The position numbers and the translations under genes were made by a program. 64,000 bases of DNA. It comes from Phytopythium helicoides. Taxonomy: Eukaryota > Oomycota > Peronosporomycetes > Pythiales > Pythiaceae. Positions 30,907 through 40,334 of this stretch are shown in pieces (position 1 is the stretch's first letter; each line of letters starts with the position of its first letter). The notes beneath the pieces are model-generated. The model made no database searches. It saw only the letters and a list, made by a program, of their open reading frames with translations, and had not been told where the DNA came from. The stretch spans positions 434,001-498,000 of the forward strand of contig JANFNE010000037.1 in assembly GCA_024867545.1 (NCBI GenBank), written 5' to 3'.

Positions 30907-33141
30907 CTCATGCAGGTATCGGACCATCCGCAAGTCACCCTTCGATGCTGCAATGTCCATTGCGTCCGCGGTACACTGCGCAAACAGCTCGTGGGGGCAG
31001 TTCTCTGTCAACCAACGCACCACATCAAAACCTCCATTCATCGCTGCTATACTAATTTGGTAGTCGGATGCGCCTTCACTTCTGTTGTAATAAAGCCACT
31101 TGACAACTGCGACGTGGTTGTTGCCGATAGCATCATCCATAGCTCTGGTCGTGCATCCTTTTGCGCGATTGTTGTGCAGCCATATGACCATGTCAAGATG
31201 TCCATGACCAGCTGCTTCATCCATAGCTCGCGTTGTGCATCCTTCTGAACGATTGTAATGTAACCACGTGACCACTTCGAGTTGGTTTCCTGCAGCGGCA
31301 GAATCCATCGTGGAGCTCGAACATTCTGCAATGCGATTCTCGAGAAGAAACTGGAGTACAGCGAGATGCCCAGTTCTCGCAACCTTGTCCACAACGTTTT
31401 TTGAAATTTTGGGCAATCCAAGCAACGAATGCGGTAGGCTCATATTTGGGTAACTCGTGAAAACGTTCATGTTAAACTCAAATGGATCATCTCTTTGAGT
31501 GTGAAGTTCGAGCTCCTGGACATCTTCAGTGGACTGGTCTGTCGAGTAGAAGTCTCCAAATCGCCCGTACAGCAGTCTTACTATCTCCAAATCTCCCCTC
31601 AGTGCTACAGTCTCCATTGCGTCTTTAAAATTCCCCTCGGATCGATTCTCAAGCAACCACTTGGCAACATCGACATGCCCGTTCGCAATTGCTTTGCTCA
31701 GCGCAGCGTTGGAGCACCCTTCACTTCGATTCACGTGAAGCCACTTGATAATCTCCAGGTGTCCGTGTTCTGCGGCGCCATCCATTGCTGCTGTGGTACA
31801 GTTACCGGAACAGTTCTCATGGTACCATTTCACGATCTCGAAGTTGCCTTGACTTGCAGCATAGTCGATCCAGCGCGCTCTGGCAACTCCGAAATTGTGC
31901 TCATGTAGCCACCTCACGAATTCTCCGTGACGCTTGTTCTTGTGCAAAGTGTCGCAACTTGCTGATAGCCTGAGCCAGCGGAAGTTTTGCTCGTGAAGCC
32001 TGCGAATCCATTTGGCCCAGACAATTCGTCGATGTACACGATTTGGGGAAAATGATACAGGGAGTACTCATTCGAAGCTCCCTCATCGATTTTGCTGCTC
32101 TCGCCCTCCATGCCGTCTTCATCACTGTTTTCATCAGCCTCGCTGTCAGATCCACAGTAATAGTCGTAGTAGTTTTCGGCTCGATCGGGAGAGATACCAT
32201 CACTGTCATCACCGTATTCTTCGCCGTCGTCAGTGCTGTCATCGCTGTCACTGTCGAAATCTTGCTCGGCATGACGTCGTGCCTCCTCTTCGTAGCGTTC
32301 ATCCATTTGACCGCCATTGTCCCTGAACATGCGATCCAGGTATCCAGCAAACCATTGAACAACATCGAGTCGACCTGCTCGTGCTGCATAAAGCAACCCC
32401 CCACCCATCGCCAACAATGTCGTTTTCAACGACCCATTGCACAAACTCGAAGCTCGCACTTCTGAAGACGAATCATTAATGGTGTATCGACGCAAATGCT
32501 CCTTCCACGTTCGATCGTTCATCGGCTCCAATCGGCACTCGCGAGATGGACGGTGTGCCATCAGATACTTTACAACCTCGAGTTGGGATCTTTCCGTGGC
32601 TGAATTCAGTGCTTTGAAGCCGACGACAACAAACGGGTACTCCTCGTACAGCCACTTGACCACTTCCAGATGACCATTTGCAGCAGCATAGTCCATTGCT
32701 TCGGTCAGGACGTTCCCAGGTGAATACTCGGTCGTCAACCACTTCAAGATCTCCAGGTTTCCGTGCGCTGCCGCTTCGTTCGCCACTTGGTTGAACTGCC
32801 AGTCGCAGAAGAAGCGGTTGATAACAGGGTCGTTCTTCTCTCGGGCGTGAAGCCGCTTCATCAGTGCGATGGTCATTATGCTGTGGGGAATCGTCGCCAA
32901 ACGGAGGTTGAGTGAGGTGTCCGCGAAGTCGCTTATCAGGTTCACGACTCCTGCCGTCGCGACACACAACGGCGACGCTCGTGAGCAGTGGAAGATCTGG
33001 GGTTGAAGAGAGGTAGAAGGGCACTCGGCCATGAGCTTCCTGGGCTTTCAAGGACAGATCTTCGTCTCCATGCTGTCGCTCCGCGAGGGGAGCAGCGGTG
33101 GCGCTGTCCCCGATCTCGAATCGCCACGCGAGCTCCCCCAT
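30697..33141 (-). pseudogene. Ankyrin-repeat protein C, broken by deletion
   Basis: Two long frames make up almost the whole family protein. After a leader at 33141 (MGELAWRFEIG, LPLLTSVAVVCRDG) the frame breaks near 32945 within the conserved VCREFP block. It resumes with VVNLISDFADTSLNLRLATI, runs through the first ankyrin block and a strongly acidic linker (DSDSDDSTDDGEEYGDDSDG), then breaks near 31985. At that point paralogs have a 10-base segment (GTCGCCAAGT in copy F) between GCA and GGCTTCA that is missing here. The second block continues in the new frame (GGFDVVRWLTENCPHELFAQ) to 30697. A 10-base deletion is unlikely to be a read error. The C-terminus is also shortened compared with copy H. 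Confidence 0.8.
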
Positions 33142-33438
33142 GGGGCTGCCACCTGAAGAGTGAGAGACGAGGGCTTCTCTGTCGCTCCTTGAAGCTATGA
33201 GATAGTCTCACCGTTGGTGACTCCAACATGAAGCATAATGCTGCTTTCAGCCTGATGTTGACACTCGGCTACGGAGATCGCTCGAGATGGCTTAGCATCG
33301 ACATGCCAGTCTCACCGCTGCCGATGGCCTTGGCGTCGCTTGTCTCGTGAGTCTTTCGTTGAAGCATTGGGTCGCGTCTGACATGGCGATCATTCGAGTT
33401 TCCAGATCTCAAAAGATACCATTTCAACGAAGCTGGTC

Positions 33439-34875
33439 ATGGACGGCGCTGGGGATGGCGACGCGGTGCTGCGCTTCCTGCTGGGCGGCGCTGCGGCTGT
33501 GAAGCCTGAAGTCGACGAGGACGCGCGCTCCGCTTCGAGTTCGAGCAGCTGCGCACCGTCGGAGGCTGGCGATACGCAGTCACAAGTTGAGGGGGAAGAG
33601 CAAGGAGAAGCGGATCTTCCGACGTTGGAAGTGACGCCAATCGAGAACGAGGACGAAGGCGAGAACGCAGTGAGAGAGGAAGACGAGGATGGAGATGCCG
33701 CGACAGACCGCGAGTCGACGGAGGACGGGGACGACGCGGGGCTGGGTGAGTCATCGGATGAAGGCAGCGAGGACTGTGTGAGGGACGAGCAAGAAGGCGG
33801 GGCGAGCCGTGTGCGTTTGGCACCAGCTGCAGAACCCGAAGTTGAGACGGAAGGCGACGGCGCGGATTGCCTGCGACTGGTGGCTCACCAACACCAAGAC
33901 GAGGAAGAAGAAGTCGCGCCATCTCTCCCGACAACACTTGAGCACGATGTCAACAAGTCCGCCAGGATAACTGAAGAGCCGACGGATGGCGTCGAGGAGC
34001 AGATTGCTGACGAGAAGCAATCGCCGTCGGAGGAGGGTGAACCATCCATGGAAGAGCTCGCTACTGTCGGGATTGTAGCTGTTGCACTGATGGGCTACGT
34101 GCTCGCGTGCTTCATCAGCTACTGGTCGCGCGATCTGTCCGGTGTGATTCACCTTCCCGATGTCTCCCAATTCGAGTCTCCTGTCGACCTTTCCAATGTT
34201 TCTCTTCGGATCTTGCACCCACCCAGCTCCTCGGCCATCTCTACTAGTCTCATCCGTCTTGAGTGGCAACTCGAAGACTTCCCTGCAGATGCACTGAGGC
34301 AGCACGGTCCCGAGGCGTTCCAGTACGACATAATTGTGAACAACAAGCGGTGGACATCGGAGATGGCCCTGCTGGAGCTGACGGAGAGCGAGGAAGCCGA
34401 CTCCAGCATCACAGCAATCAACCGATCCGTAACGCACTACTTACCGTCGCGAAAGCTGCTGCAACCCGAAGTCATAGAGTACGCCATCCGCGTCGACGTG
34501 CGTGTGACCGTGCCAGGGTCTTTCGATCAATTCACGACCCTCTCCAACTCGGTCGTTGTCAACCATCCGAAGCTAGTCAAGGGGGTTGATGGCGACGACT
34601 CCCACGTCAAGATCACAGTTCCAGTCGACGGCGCGAAGTTCCGACCCGATGAAGACATCGTCGTGCAGTATGCGGTCGGGAAGAACGTCCAGCGACTCCG
34701 CGTGCAAGTCGACGATGCGCTCACCTTCTGGAAGACCCGCGTGGACGACGGTGTGCTGTTTCTCACCGGCCTCTGCCAGGGTCGCCACCTCATCCACCTG
34801 CACGCGTTCTCCGACTTACAAGCAGACAGCAGCCCCGTGTCCTCCGCGTCCATCCACGTCCTCGTGCAGCCCTAG
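33439..34875 (+). CDS. Type II membrane protein with acidic cytosolic domain
   Basis: 478 residues, one exon, clean ATG at 33439. Residues 1-205 are very acidic and disordered (EEGEGE-like patches such as EREEDEDGDAATDRE). A single membrane segment lies at about 208-230 (TVGIVAVALMGYVLACFISY). The C-terminal 245 residues look like a folded, beta-rich luminal or extracellular domain (VSLRILHPPSS, IRLEWQLEDFP, YAIRVDVRVTVPG, DEDIVVQYAVGKNVQRLRVQ), with a repeated pattern reminiscent of tandem immunoglobulin-like or Fn3-like domains, but no family can be assigned. Head-to-head with ankyrin pseudogene C. Confidence 0.7.
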   Translation: MDGAGDGDAVLRFLLGGAAAVKPEVDEDARSASSSSSCAPSEAGDTQSQVEGEEQGEADLPTLEVTPIENEDEGENAVREEDEDGDAATDRESTEDGDDAGLGESSDEGSEDCVRDEQEGGASRVRLAPAAEPEVETEGDGADCLRLVAHQHQDEEEEVAPSLPTTLEHDVNKSARITEEPTDGVEEQIADEKQSPSEEGEPSMEELATVGIVAVALMGYVLACFISYWSRDLSGVIHLPDVSQFESPVDLSNVSLRILHPPSSSAISTSLIRLEWQLEDFPADALRQHGPEAFQYDIIVNNKRWTSEMALLELTESEEADSSITAINRSVTHYLPSRKLLQPEVIEYAIRVDVRVTVPGSFDQFTTLSNSVVVNHPKLVKGVDGDDSHVKITVPVDGAKFRPDEDIVVQYAVGKNVQRLRVQVDDALTFWKTRVDDGVLFLTGLCQGRHLIHLHAFSDLQADSSPVSSASIHVLVQP

Positions 34876-35063
34876 ACGAGAAAGCAGTAAGCAGTGCACA
34901 GCCCCATGTTGAAGTGCTCGTGCGTCAGTAGCTCTTGGTGTCCACCACAAAATTCACCCAACACGCCAACCACCCGCGCGTGGCATAGTGAAGCCAAGTG
35001 AAAAGCTGCGGTCTGCACCGCCAATGGTCACTTTGCAACACGCCGAGCCAAGCGACCGCCAGC

Positions 35064-36021
35064 ATGAGCACGCCCGGCGTCAAGATCAACGCGGCCGACG
35101 TGGCCGAGCCCTTCAGCCTGGCCGTGCGCGAGTACATCGCGCGCGACATGGGCGGCGTGGGCCCCAAGCTCGTGGGTCTGCTGGCCCACGGCGACCCCGC
35201 GGCCAAGAAGTACGCGCAGTGGACGGGCAAGGCGTGCGCGCGCGACGGGATCCGCTACGAGCTGCGCGAGGTGCCCAAGGACGAGCTGCTGGCCGCGCTG
35301 GAGCAGGCCAACCACGACCCGGACGTGCACGGCGTGCTCGTCTACTACCCATGCTTCGGCGCGTTCCCCAGCTTCTTCGGCGGCACCATGGACGACTTTC
35401 TGCGCGACTCGGTCTCCATCAAGAAGGACGTCGAGGGCCTCTGCCAGTTCTACCGAGGAAACCTCTACCGCAACATCCGCTACGTCGACGAGGACACGGA
35501 CAAGTCCCAGAAGTGCGTGCTCCCGTGCACGCCGCTGGCCATCGTCAAGATCCTCGAGCACCTTGGCGTCTACGACCAGTCCAAGCCCGTGGGTAACCAC
35601 CTCGCCGGCGTGAACGTCACGGTCATCAACCGCAGCGACATCGTCGGCCGCCCGCTCGCTGCCATGCTCGCTAACGACGGCGCCGACGTCTTCAGCGTCG
35701 ACATCGACTCGCTCTACCTCTTCCGCCGCGGCAAGCTGGAGGAGACCACCGAGACGCAGGAGTCGGCCGTGCGTAAGTCGCACGTAATCGTCACGGGCGT
35801 GCCCGTCAAGAGCTACAAGCTGCCGCTTGAGTGGGTCTCGCCCAACACGGTGGTCATCAACGTCGCCGAGCTTCAAGAACGTCGACGAGGAGGCCCTCCT
35901 GCAGATCCCCGGCGTCAAGTACGTGCCGCTCGTCGGCAAGGTGACCGTCGCCATGCTCGAGCGCAACCTGCTGCGTCTGTACGAGAACTTCCACATGAAG
36001 CCCAAGAAGGTCTGGCAGTAG
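35064..36021 (+). CDS. MTD1: NAD-dependent methylenetetrahydrofolate dehydrogenase (MTD1-type), one-base insertion
   Basis: 318 residues once one surplus base near 35868 (GCCGAGC, expected GCCAGC) is ignored. Family marks: GLLAHGDPAAKKYAQWTGKA, DPDVHGVLVYYPCFGAFPSF, KKDVEGLCQFYRGNLYRNIR, CTPLAIVKILEHLGVYD, VNVTVINRSDIVGRPLAAML, DIDSLYLFRRGKLEETTETQ, HVIVTGVPVKSYKLPLEWV. After the break: FKNVDEEALLQIPGVKYVPL and GKVTVAMLERNLLRLYENFH. This is the yeast Mtd1 layout (monofunctional, cytosolic, NAD-specific), not the bifunctional FolD. It oxidises 5,10-methylene-THF to methenyl-THF for purine synthesis. The rest of the gene is perfectly conserved, so the insertion is probably an error. Confidence 0.9.
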
Positions 36022-36246
36022 AGACACAAAGCCGGCCGGGCGGGGCACCAGTCAATAGCGAGCCTTCCAATCGACAAATACACAACACACCTGCATACCA
36101 CCAAACCAAAGCACGCATCGTACAAGTCGGTCGTGTTACTACTGCCTGTCTTTTTGTCTGAAGAAAGGCTAGCGCACAAGTCACGCACTTACTCATGGAT
36201 TCACTACAATGAACGGCGCCAGCCAGCCAGTCTGCTGCTCGAGTTC

Positions 36247-38886
36247 CTACAGTTGGAACGGATCGGTGTAGGAGAATCCCTGGAACTCATTCCGCTTGCC
36301 AATCGGAGCATCGGACACGACCGAGTCGACCACCTCTTGCCGCTTGAAGAACTCGGGCACATTGCTCACCTCGCCCTCCTTGCGCACAACAGGCCGGAAC
36401 GGGACGCGCACCTCGCGACGGTACAGCTGAGCCCAGTCAACGCTTTCGAAGAATGGGTGATCCATGATCTCCTGAGCGCCATACGGGCCGGAACCAAGTC
36501 GCTTCTCTGGTCGCCGACTCAACAATCCGCGCAGCAGTGATCGCGCATCATCCGAGAACTCCTGCGGGAAACGCAGCGGCAGCTTCACAATGTTCTGGAA
36601 ATTGCGCTTGCGGTTGGCGTGGAAGAACGGTGTGTAGCCTGCCAGCATCTCATACAGCAACACGCCGAGAGACCAGTAGTCGACAGCCTTGCCGTACGGC
36701 ACACGCCGAATCAACTCAGGCGCGATGTACTCGGGCGTACCACAGAAAGTCTGGAGGGCACCATCGCTATCCACCTGGTCATGCGAGAGACCAAAGTCTG
36801 TAATGGCGATGAAACCTTGATCGTCCATAAGGATGTTTTCCGGCTTCAGATCTCGGTACACAACGCCGTATGTGTGCAGATGTGAAAGAGCTAGCACCAG
36901 CTGTGCAGCGTAGAAACGGGCTCGAGCTTCGTCAAAGTGCACTGCGCGACGCAGGTGGAAGTGCAGTGTGCCGCCGTTGTAGTAGTCCATGACGAAATAC
37001 AGCTTGGCTTCGTTCTGGAACGCATACCGCAGCTTGACGAGGAACGGGTGGTCGACTTGCTGCAGCACGCGGCGCTCTGTCTTGGTGTGCTCTACCTGGT
37101 TGCGCGCGAACACAGCGTTCTTCTTGATAACCTTCATGGCGTAGACTTTGCCATCTGTCCCGGATCTGCTGGAGGCGTTCTTTTTCCGCACAAGCATCAC
37201 CTTACCAAATGCGCCGCGGCCGACGACACGCATCAGGTCAAAGTCGTCGGTCGACAGAGAATCGTAGTCTCGCGAGCGTGGTTTTTTCGCGGGCTGCTCC
37301 CACGTAGATCGCCGCCGCGAGTTGCTGGACGATCGCTGCATCATGCGGCGCTGGCGCTCCTCGCGCTCTCGGGGCGACATGTCCTCTTCGTCCGTCTCTG
37401 CCAATTCCTTGTCCTGTGCCTCCAGCATGGCGTTCAGCTTGAGCTCGCGCGCCGCTTTGCGTTGATACTCGTAGGCGTTAGGCGACTCGAGGAACGAGAA
37501 TACGGCGTCTCGTACAGAGGTAGTTGTGTAGGCGGGCGAGCTGCTCGGACCCTCGCACGGGCCGGCAGAGAGGCACACGCAACCGATCGTTGATGGCATT
37601 CCCGCCGACGGACTCCTCTGCAAGGCCGAAGATGGCGATACGCCGCCATCGTCCGGCACACCTAGGATCGTCATGTTGGCCATCGTGCTGGCCAACCCCT
37701 CTCCGCGCTCGTTATTGTTGCTTGGAGTCGACAAGTCGGTGTTGAGAGGCTCGCTCGAACGAGCCCAGGCCACAGAGTGCTCTGCAAAGAAGCGCTTGAA
37801 GCTCGGGTGCCACGCAGGGTCCACCTTATGCGAAGATTCGATGAAGGCGACGTTGCCGAGTCGATGGCGCAGCTCGTGTTTGTACTTGTCGAGCAGCTGA
37901 GTGACGAGCACGCCGCCATAACCGTAGGCGATGAAGTGCACCTTGTGCGCCGCGCTGGGGAAAATGTAGTTGTTCCACACGTGGTCGCAGTGCTCATCGG
38001 CGTTAGAGGAGCCCGGAATTGGCATCTTCTCGACCTCACCCGTGTCCGGAGACATCATGAGCTGCGTGTTCATATTTGGGTTCATGACAAGCACGCCGTA
38101 GCCAGCGCGCGCCGCCGCCTCGAAGTAGGGCAGCATGGAGCCGACCTGCACGCCGTCCTTGAGCAGCACAGAGCGGCTCCAGATGCCGCACGAGAGTCCG
38201 CGGAAGCTGCAGACAAAGACGAGGAGCTTTTCCGCGACGCTAAAGTTGGGCGACGTGTGGAAAGATGCAGCGCGGGCACATCCGTGTCGACCATCATGCG
38301 GAATCCGTCGGCCGTGGAGCAGATGCTGGAGGAGCTGGAGCGCACGGATCCGTAGCCGCTGCCGGAGCTGCTGGTGATGCTGGCTCCGCCCGAGTCCGAG
38401 TCTTCCTCGAACTCGAGCGGGCGGGATGGCCTGCTCGACGTAGAAGAGCTCCTGCAGCATGCGCGTGTGGACGTGTCCGATGAGTCCCCTGAGCACGCGC
38501 TCTCCGTGCGTGCGGATCTCGTCCTTGCTGATGGGCTTGCCCGTGTGCTTGTTGCGCACGTCTCCCTGCTCGGAGAGCTCAAAGTCGTCGTCTGCCCACG
38601 GCGCGGCGTGCGCGGGCGGCATCGTGTCCTCCGAGATGGTGCCCATGTCCCACTTCTTGAGCGGCGTGCGGCGCATGTTGGAGCCGCGCACCTCGACGGC
38701 GGGCGACAGCGTGTGGTTGAGCACGCCGCCCGGCGACAGCCCGACGGGCGGCGAGGGCGGCGGCGGCCGGCGCCGGTTGCCGCGCGGGGGCAGCGCGCTC
38801 GGCAGCACGGCGACCTCCTGGATGTCGGCGGCGCCGCCCGCGGGCTGCGCGCGGAACGCGTTGCTGTCCCACGTGACTTTGATCAT
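36247..38886 (-). CDS. AGC protein kinase fused to an Arb2/FAM172-like domain
   Basis: About 879 residues from the ATG at 38886 (MIKVTWDSNAFRAQP). Residues about 60-380 resemble Arb2/FAM172 (alpha/beta-hydrolase-like): KLLVFVCSFRGLSCGIWSRS, AARAGYGVLVMNPN, CDHVWNNYIFPSAAHKVHFI, AYGYGGVLVTQLLDKYKHEL. The nucleophile-elbow Ser is Gly here (AYGYGG). Residues about 545-815 are an AGC kinase: VGRGAFGKV, YAMKVIKK, VVYRDLKPENILMDD, ITDFGLS, activation loop TFCGTPEYIAPEL. The C-terminal tail ends in the hydrophobic motif FQGFSY. Between about 38425 and 38265 a better reading lies in another frame (EEDSDSGGASITSSSGSGYG), which implies two compensating indels. PDK1-type phosphorylation of the loop Thr and the tail Ser is the expected activation. 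Confidence 0.8.
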   Translation of the reverse strand: MIKVTWDSNAFRAQPAGGAADIQEVAVLPSALPPRGNRRRPPPPSPPVGLSPGGVLNHTLSPAVEVRGSNMRRTPLKKWDMGTISEDTMPPAHAAPWADDDFELSEQGDVRNKHTGKPISKDEIRTHGERVLRGLIGHVHTRMLQELFYVEQAIPPARVRGRLGLGRSQHHQQLRQRLRIRALQLLQHLLHGRRIPHDGRHGCARAASFHTSPNFSVAEKLLVFVCSFRGLSCGIWSRSVLLKDGVQVGSMLPYFEAAARAGYGVLVMNPNMNTQLMMSPDTGEVEKMPIPGSSNADEHCDHVWNNYIFPSAAHKVHFIAYGYGGVLVTQLLDKYKHELRHRLGNVAFIESSHKVDPAWHPSFKRFFAEHSVAWARSSEPLNTDLSTPSNNNERGEGLASTMANMTILGVPDDGGVSPSSALQRSPSAGMPSTIGCVCLSAGPCEGPSSSPAYTTTSVRDAVFSFLESPNAYEYQRKAARELKLNAMLEAQDKELAETDEEDMSPREREERQRRMMQRSSSNSRRRSTWEQPAKKPRSRDYDSLSTDDFDLMRVVGRGAFGKVMLVRKKNASSRSGTDGKVYAMKVIKKNAVFARNQVEHTKTERRVLQQVDHPFLVKLRYAFQNEAKLYFVMDYYNGGTLHFHLRRAVHFDEARARFYAAQLVLALSHLHTYGVVYRDLKPENILMDDQGFIAITDFGLSHDQVDSDGALQTFCGTPEYIAPELIRRVPYGKAVDYWSLGVLLYEMLAGYTPFFHANRKRNFQNIVKLPLRFPQEFSDDARSLLRGLLSRRPEKRLGSGPYGAQEIMDHPFFESVDWAQLYRREVRVPFRPVVRKEGEVSNVPEFFKRQEVVDSVVSDAPIGKRNEFQGFSYTDPFQL

Positions 38887-39139
38887 GGCGATCGCGAGTG
38901 GCGGGCGATCCGCGAGCGGCGGCGGCGGGCGGCGCGGCCACCGGCGAGACAGGCGCTGGCGGATCGCGGGTGGGAAATGGAGTGGGAGCGTCGGTGGCGA
39001 GCCGGAGGCTGGGTGCAGAACGTACGGAGCGCCTGCGATCGCGCAAAAGCGTCTTCTTTTTGCGTTATAACTGCCGAAAAGAGGGCACTTTGGGAGGGAC
39101 ACGGGTAGACCTGGTCCCGAGGACCTTTGTAGGCACGTT

Positions 39140-39658
39140 ATGGCGACAGCGACAGCGGCGGAATGGAGGCGGCAGAGCGCGCCGAGCTGCGCGCAGGCGG
39201 ATCGACGCACGCGCGCGGACGAGCGTGAGGCGGTGGAGCAGGCGCGAGGGATCTTTTTGCGGCGCGCGGTGAGCGAGGCGGAGGCGGCGGGGGCGGCACC
39301 GCGAGGGTTCAATGAACAGAGGCGGAGACTATACGCGCACGTTCTGGCGGAATTTCCTGCGAGCCACAACCGCACGCGACGATGGGACGACGGGCGCCAG
39401 CTGGATTCTCGCCGCGTTCAGCACTTCGGTGGGCGATTGACTTGGGGTTTGTATACGATGACGCGCGTACCGTGCGCGACGATCGGACCAGAGCGCGAGG
39501 AGCTACACGAGCGCTCCACTGCAACACGACGCCGACGAGTGGCACCGCGGGAAATATTCGCGCGCCAACAACGCCATGCGACTCCGACTCATCTCGATGG
39601 GCTCGCCTTAATGGTCTGCTCGCCGAAATTGGCCGATCTGCGCAAGGAGCTGCAGTAA
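39140..39658 (+). CDS. Uncharacterised protein, divergent from the kinase gene
   Basis: 172 residues from the ATG at 39140. Arg/Ala-rich, probably helical N-terminus (TRADEREAVEQARGIFLRRA, FNEQRRRLYAHVLAEFP), then GRLTWGLYTMTRVPCATIG and a final LADLRKELQ. No family recognised. The 253-bp gap to the kinase start suggests a shared bidirectional promoter. A competing frame (39382-39945) is open over the same bases, so the 3' part is uncertain. Confidence 0.35.
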   Translation: MATATAAEWRRQSAPSCAQADRRTRADEREAVEQARGIFLRRAVSEAEAAGAAPRGFNEQRRRLYAHVLAEFPASHNRTRRWDDGRQLDSRRVQHFGGRLTWGLYTMTRVPCATIGPEREELHERSTATRRRRVAPREIFARQQRHATPTHLDGLALMVCSPKLADLRKELQ

Positions 39659-39688
39659 GGGCATCATCACGATGGACTTGCTTGTCAA

Positions 39689-40150
39689 TCACTGCGCTCT
39701 GCGTGCAGCTTCCGACTCGCACTGAATGCTTGTCAACGGCCCATCAGGGATTTCGAACTGGATGGGGAAGGCTAGCTTCTCGTTCGAGTCTGACTCACCC
39801 CCGCTCACTCACGCAGCCCTTGGTGCTTGCCGGCGCATCCTCGAGTGTCCCGGAGGTCTCTTCAATGCGAACCGTACACCCACGCGTAGTGGAACTTGCA
39901 GGCGGCGATCCAGTGGCTGGCGTCGCGTCGAAAATGGAGGCTTGAGACGTACAGATCATGGTTGTGGGACTGAGCCTGCTGCTGCGTGCAGGACCACGCC
40001 ATCTCGAAGAGGAGGTGGACAAGTGGTCCACAGAGTGGCTCCTCGAGCGAACCGGATACTGTAGCCATGACGCTCTGGATGTCATCGACACATCCACACG
40101 GCACCGATCAGCGTGTTCAGAGCCGCTCGACGCCGCTCCGACACCAGCAT
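39689..40150 (-). CDS. Small three-exon unknown protein
   Basis: The model needs one surplus base ignored in exon 1 (TGTCGATGAC, expected TGTGATGAC) and two short introns, 39952-39895 (GTACGT...GCAAG, 58 bp) and 39812-39758 (GTGAGT...ATCCAG, 55 bp). The product, about 115 residues, reads MLVSERRRAALNTLIGAVWM, DDIQSVMATVSGSLEEPLCG, PLVHLLFEMAWSCTQQQAQS, CTVRIEETSGTLEDAPASTK and FEIPDGPLTSIQCESEAARR. Composition is that of a real protein and both donors are ideal for oomycetes. No family recognised. Confidence 0.45.
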
Positions 40151-40334
40151 TCCCAGCCAACAAGCCAACCGACCAACATAAACACCATCCTCCTCATCAC
40201 CAGGTTACTCTTGATTGCTCTGCTCTTGTACATATTCAGCCGGCTCCGAATGCTTCTGCCTCTCGGACCAGAGCGAGGCTCGGCCACTACCACGACTACT
40301 ACTCGCCACGCACATGCACCAACATTGATCCGCG

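Noticed and set aside
38887..39375. Longer N-terminus for the kinase fusion
   Set aside because: The open extension begins with GTG, has no ATG of its own, and overlaps the promoter and the divergent gene at 39140.
39779..39812. 34-bp intron in the small gene at 39689
   Set aside because: Too short for a spliceosomal intron; an acceptor at 39758 gives 55 bp with a better pyrimidine tract and the same frame.
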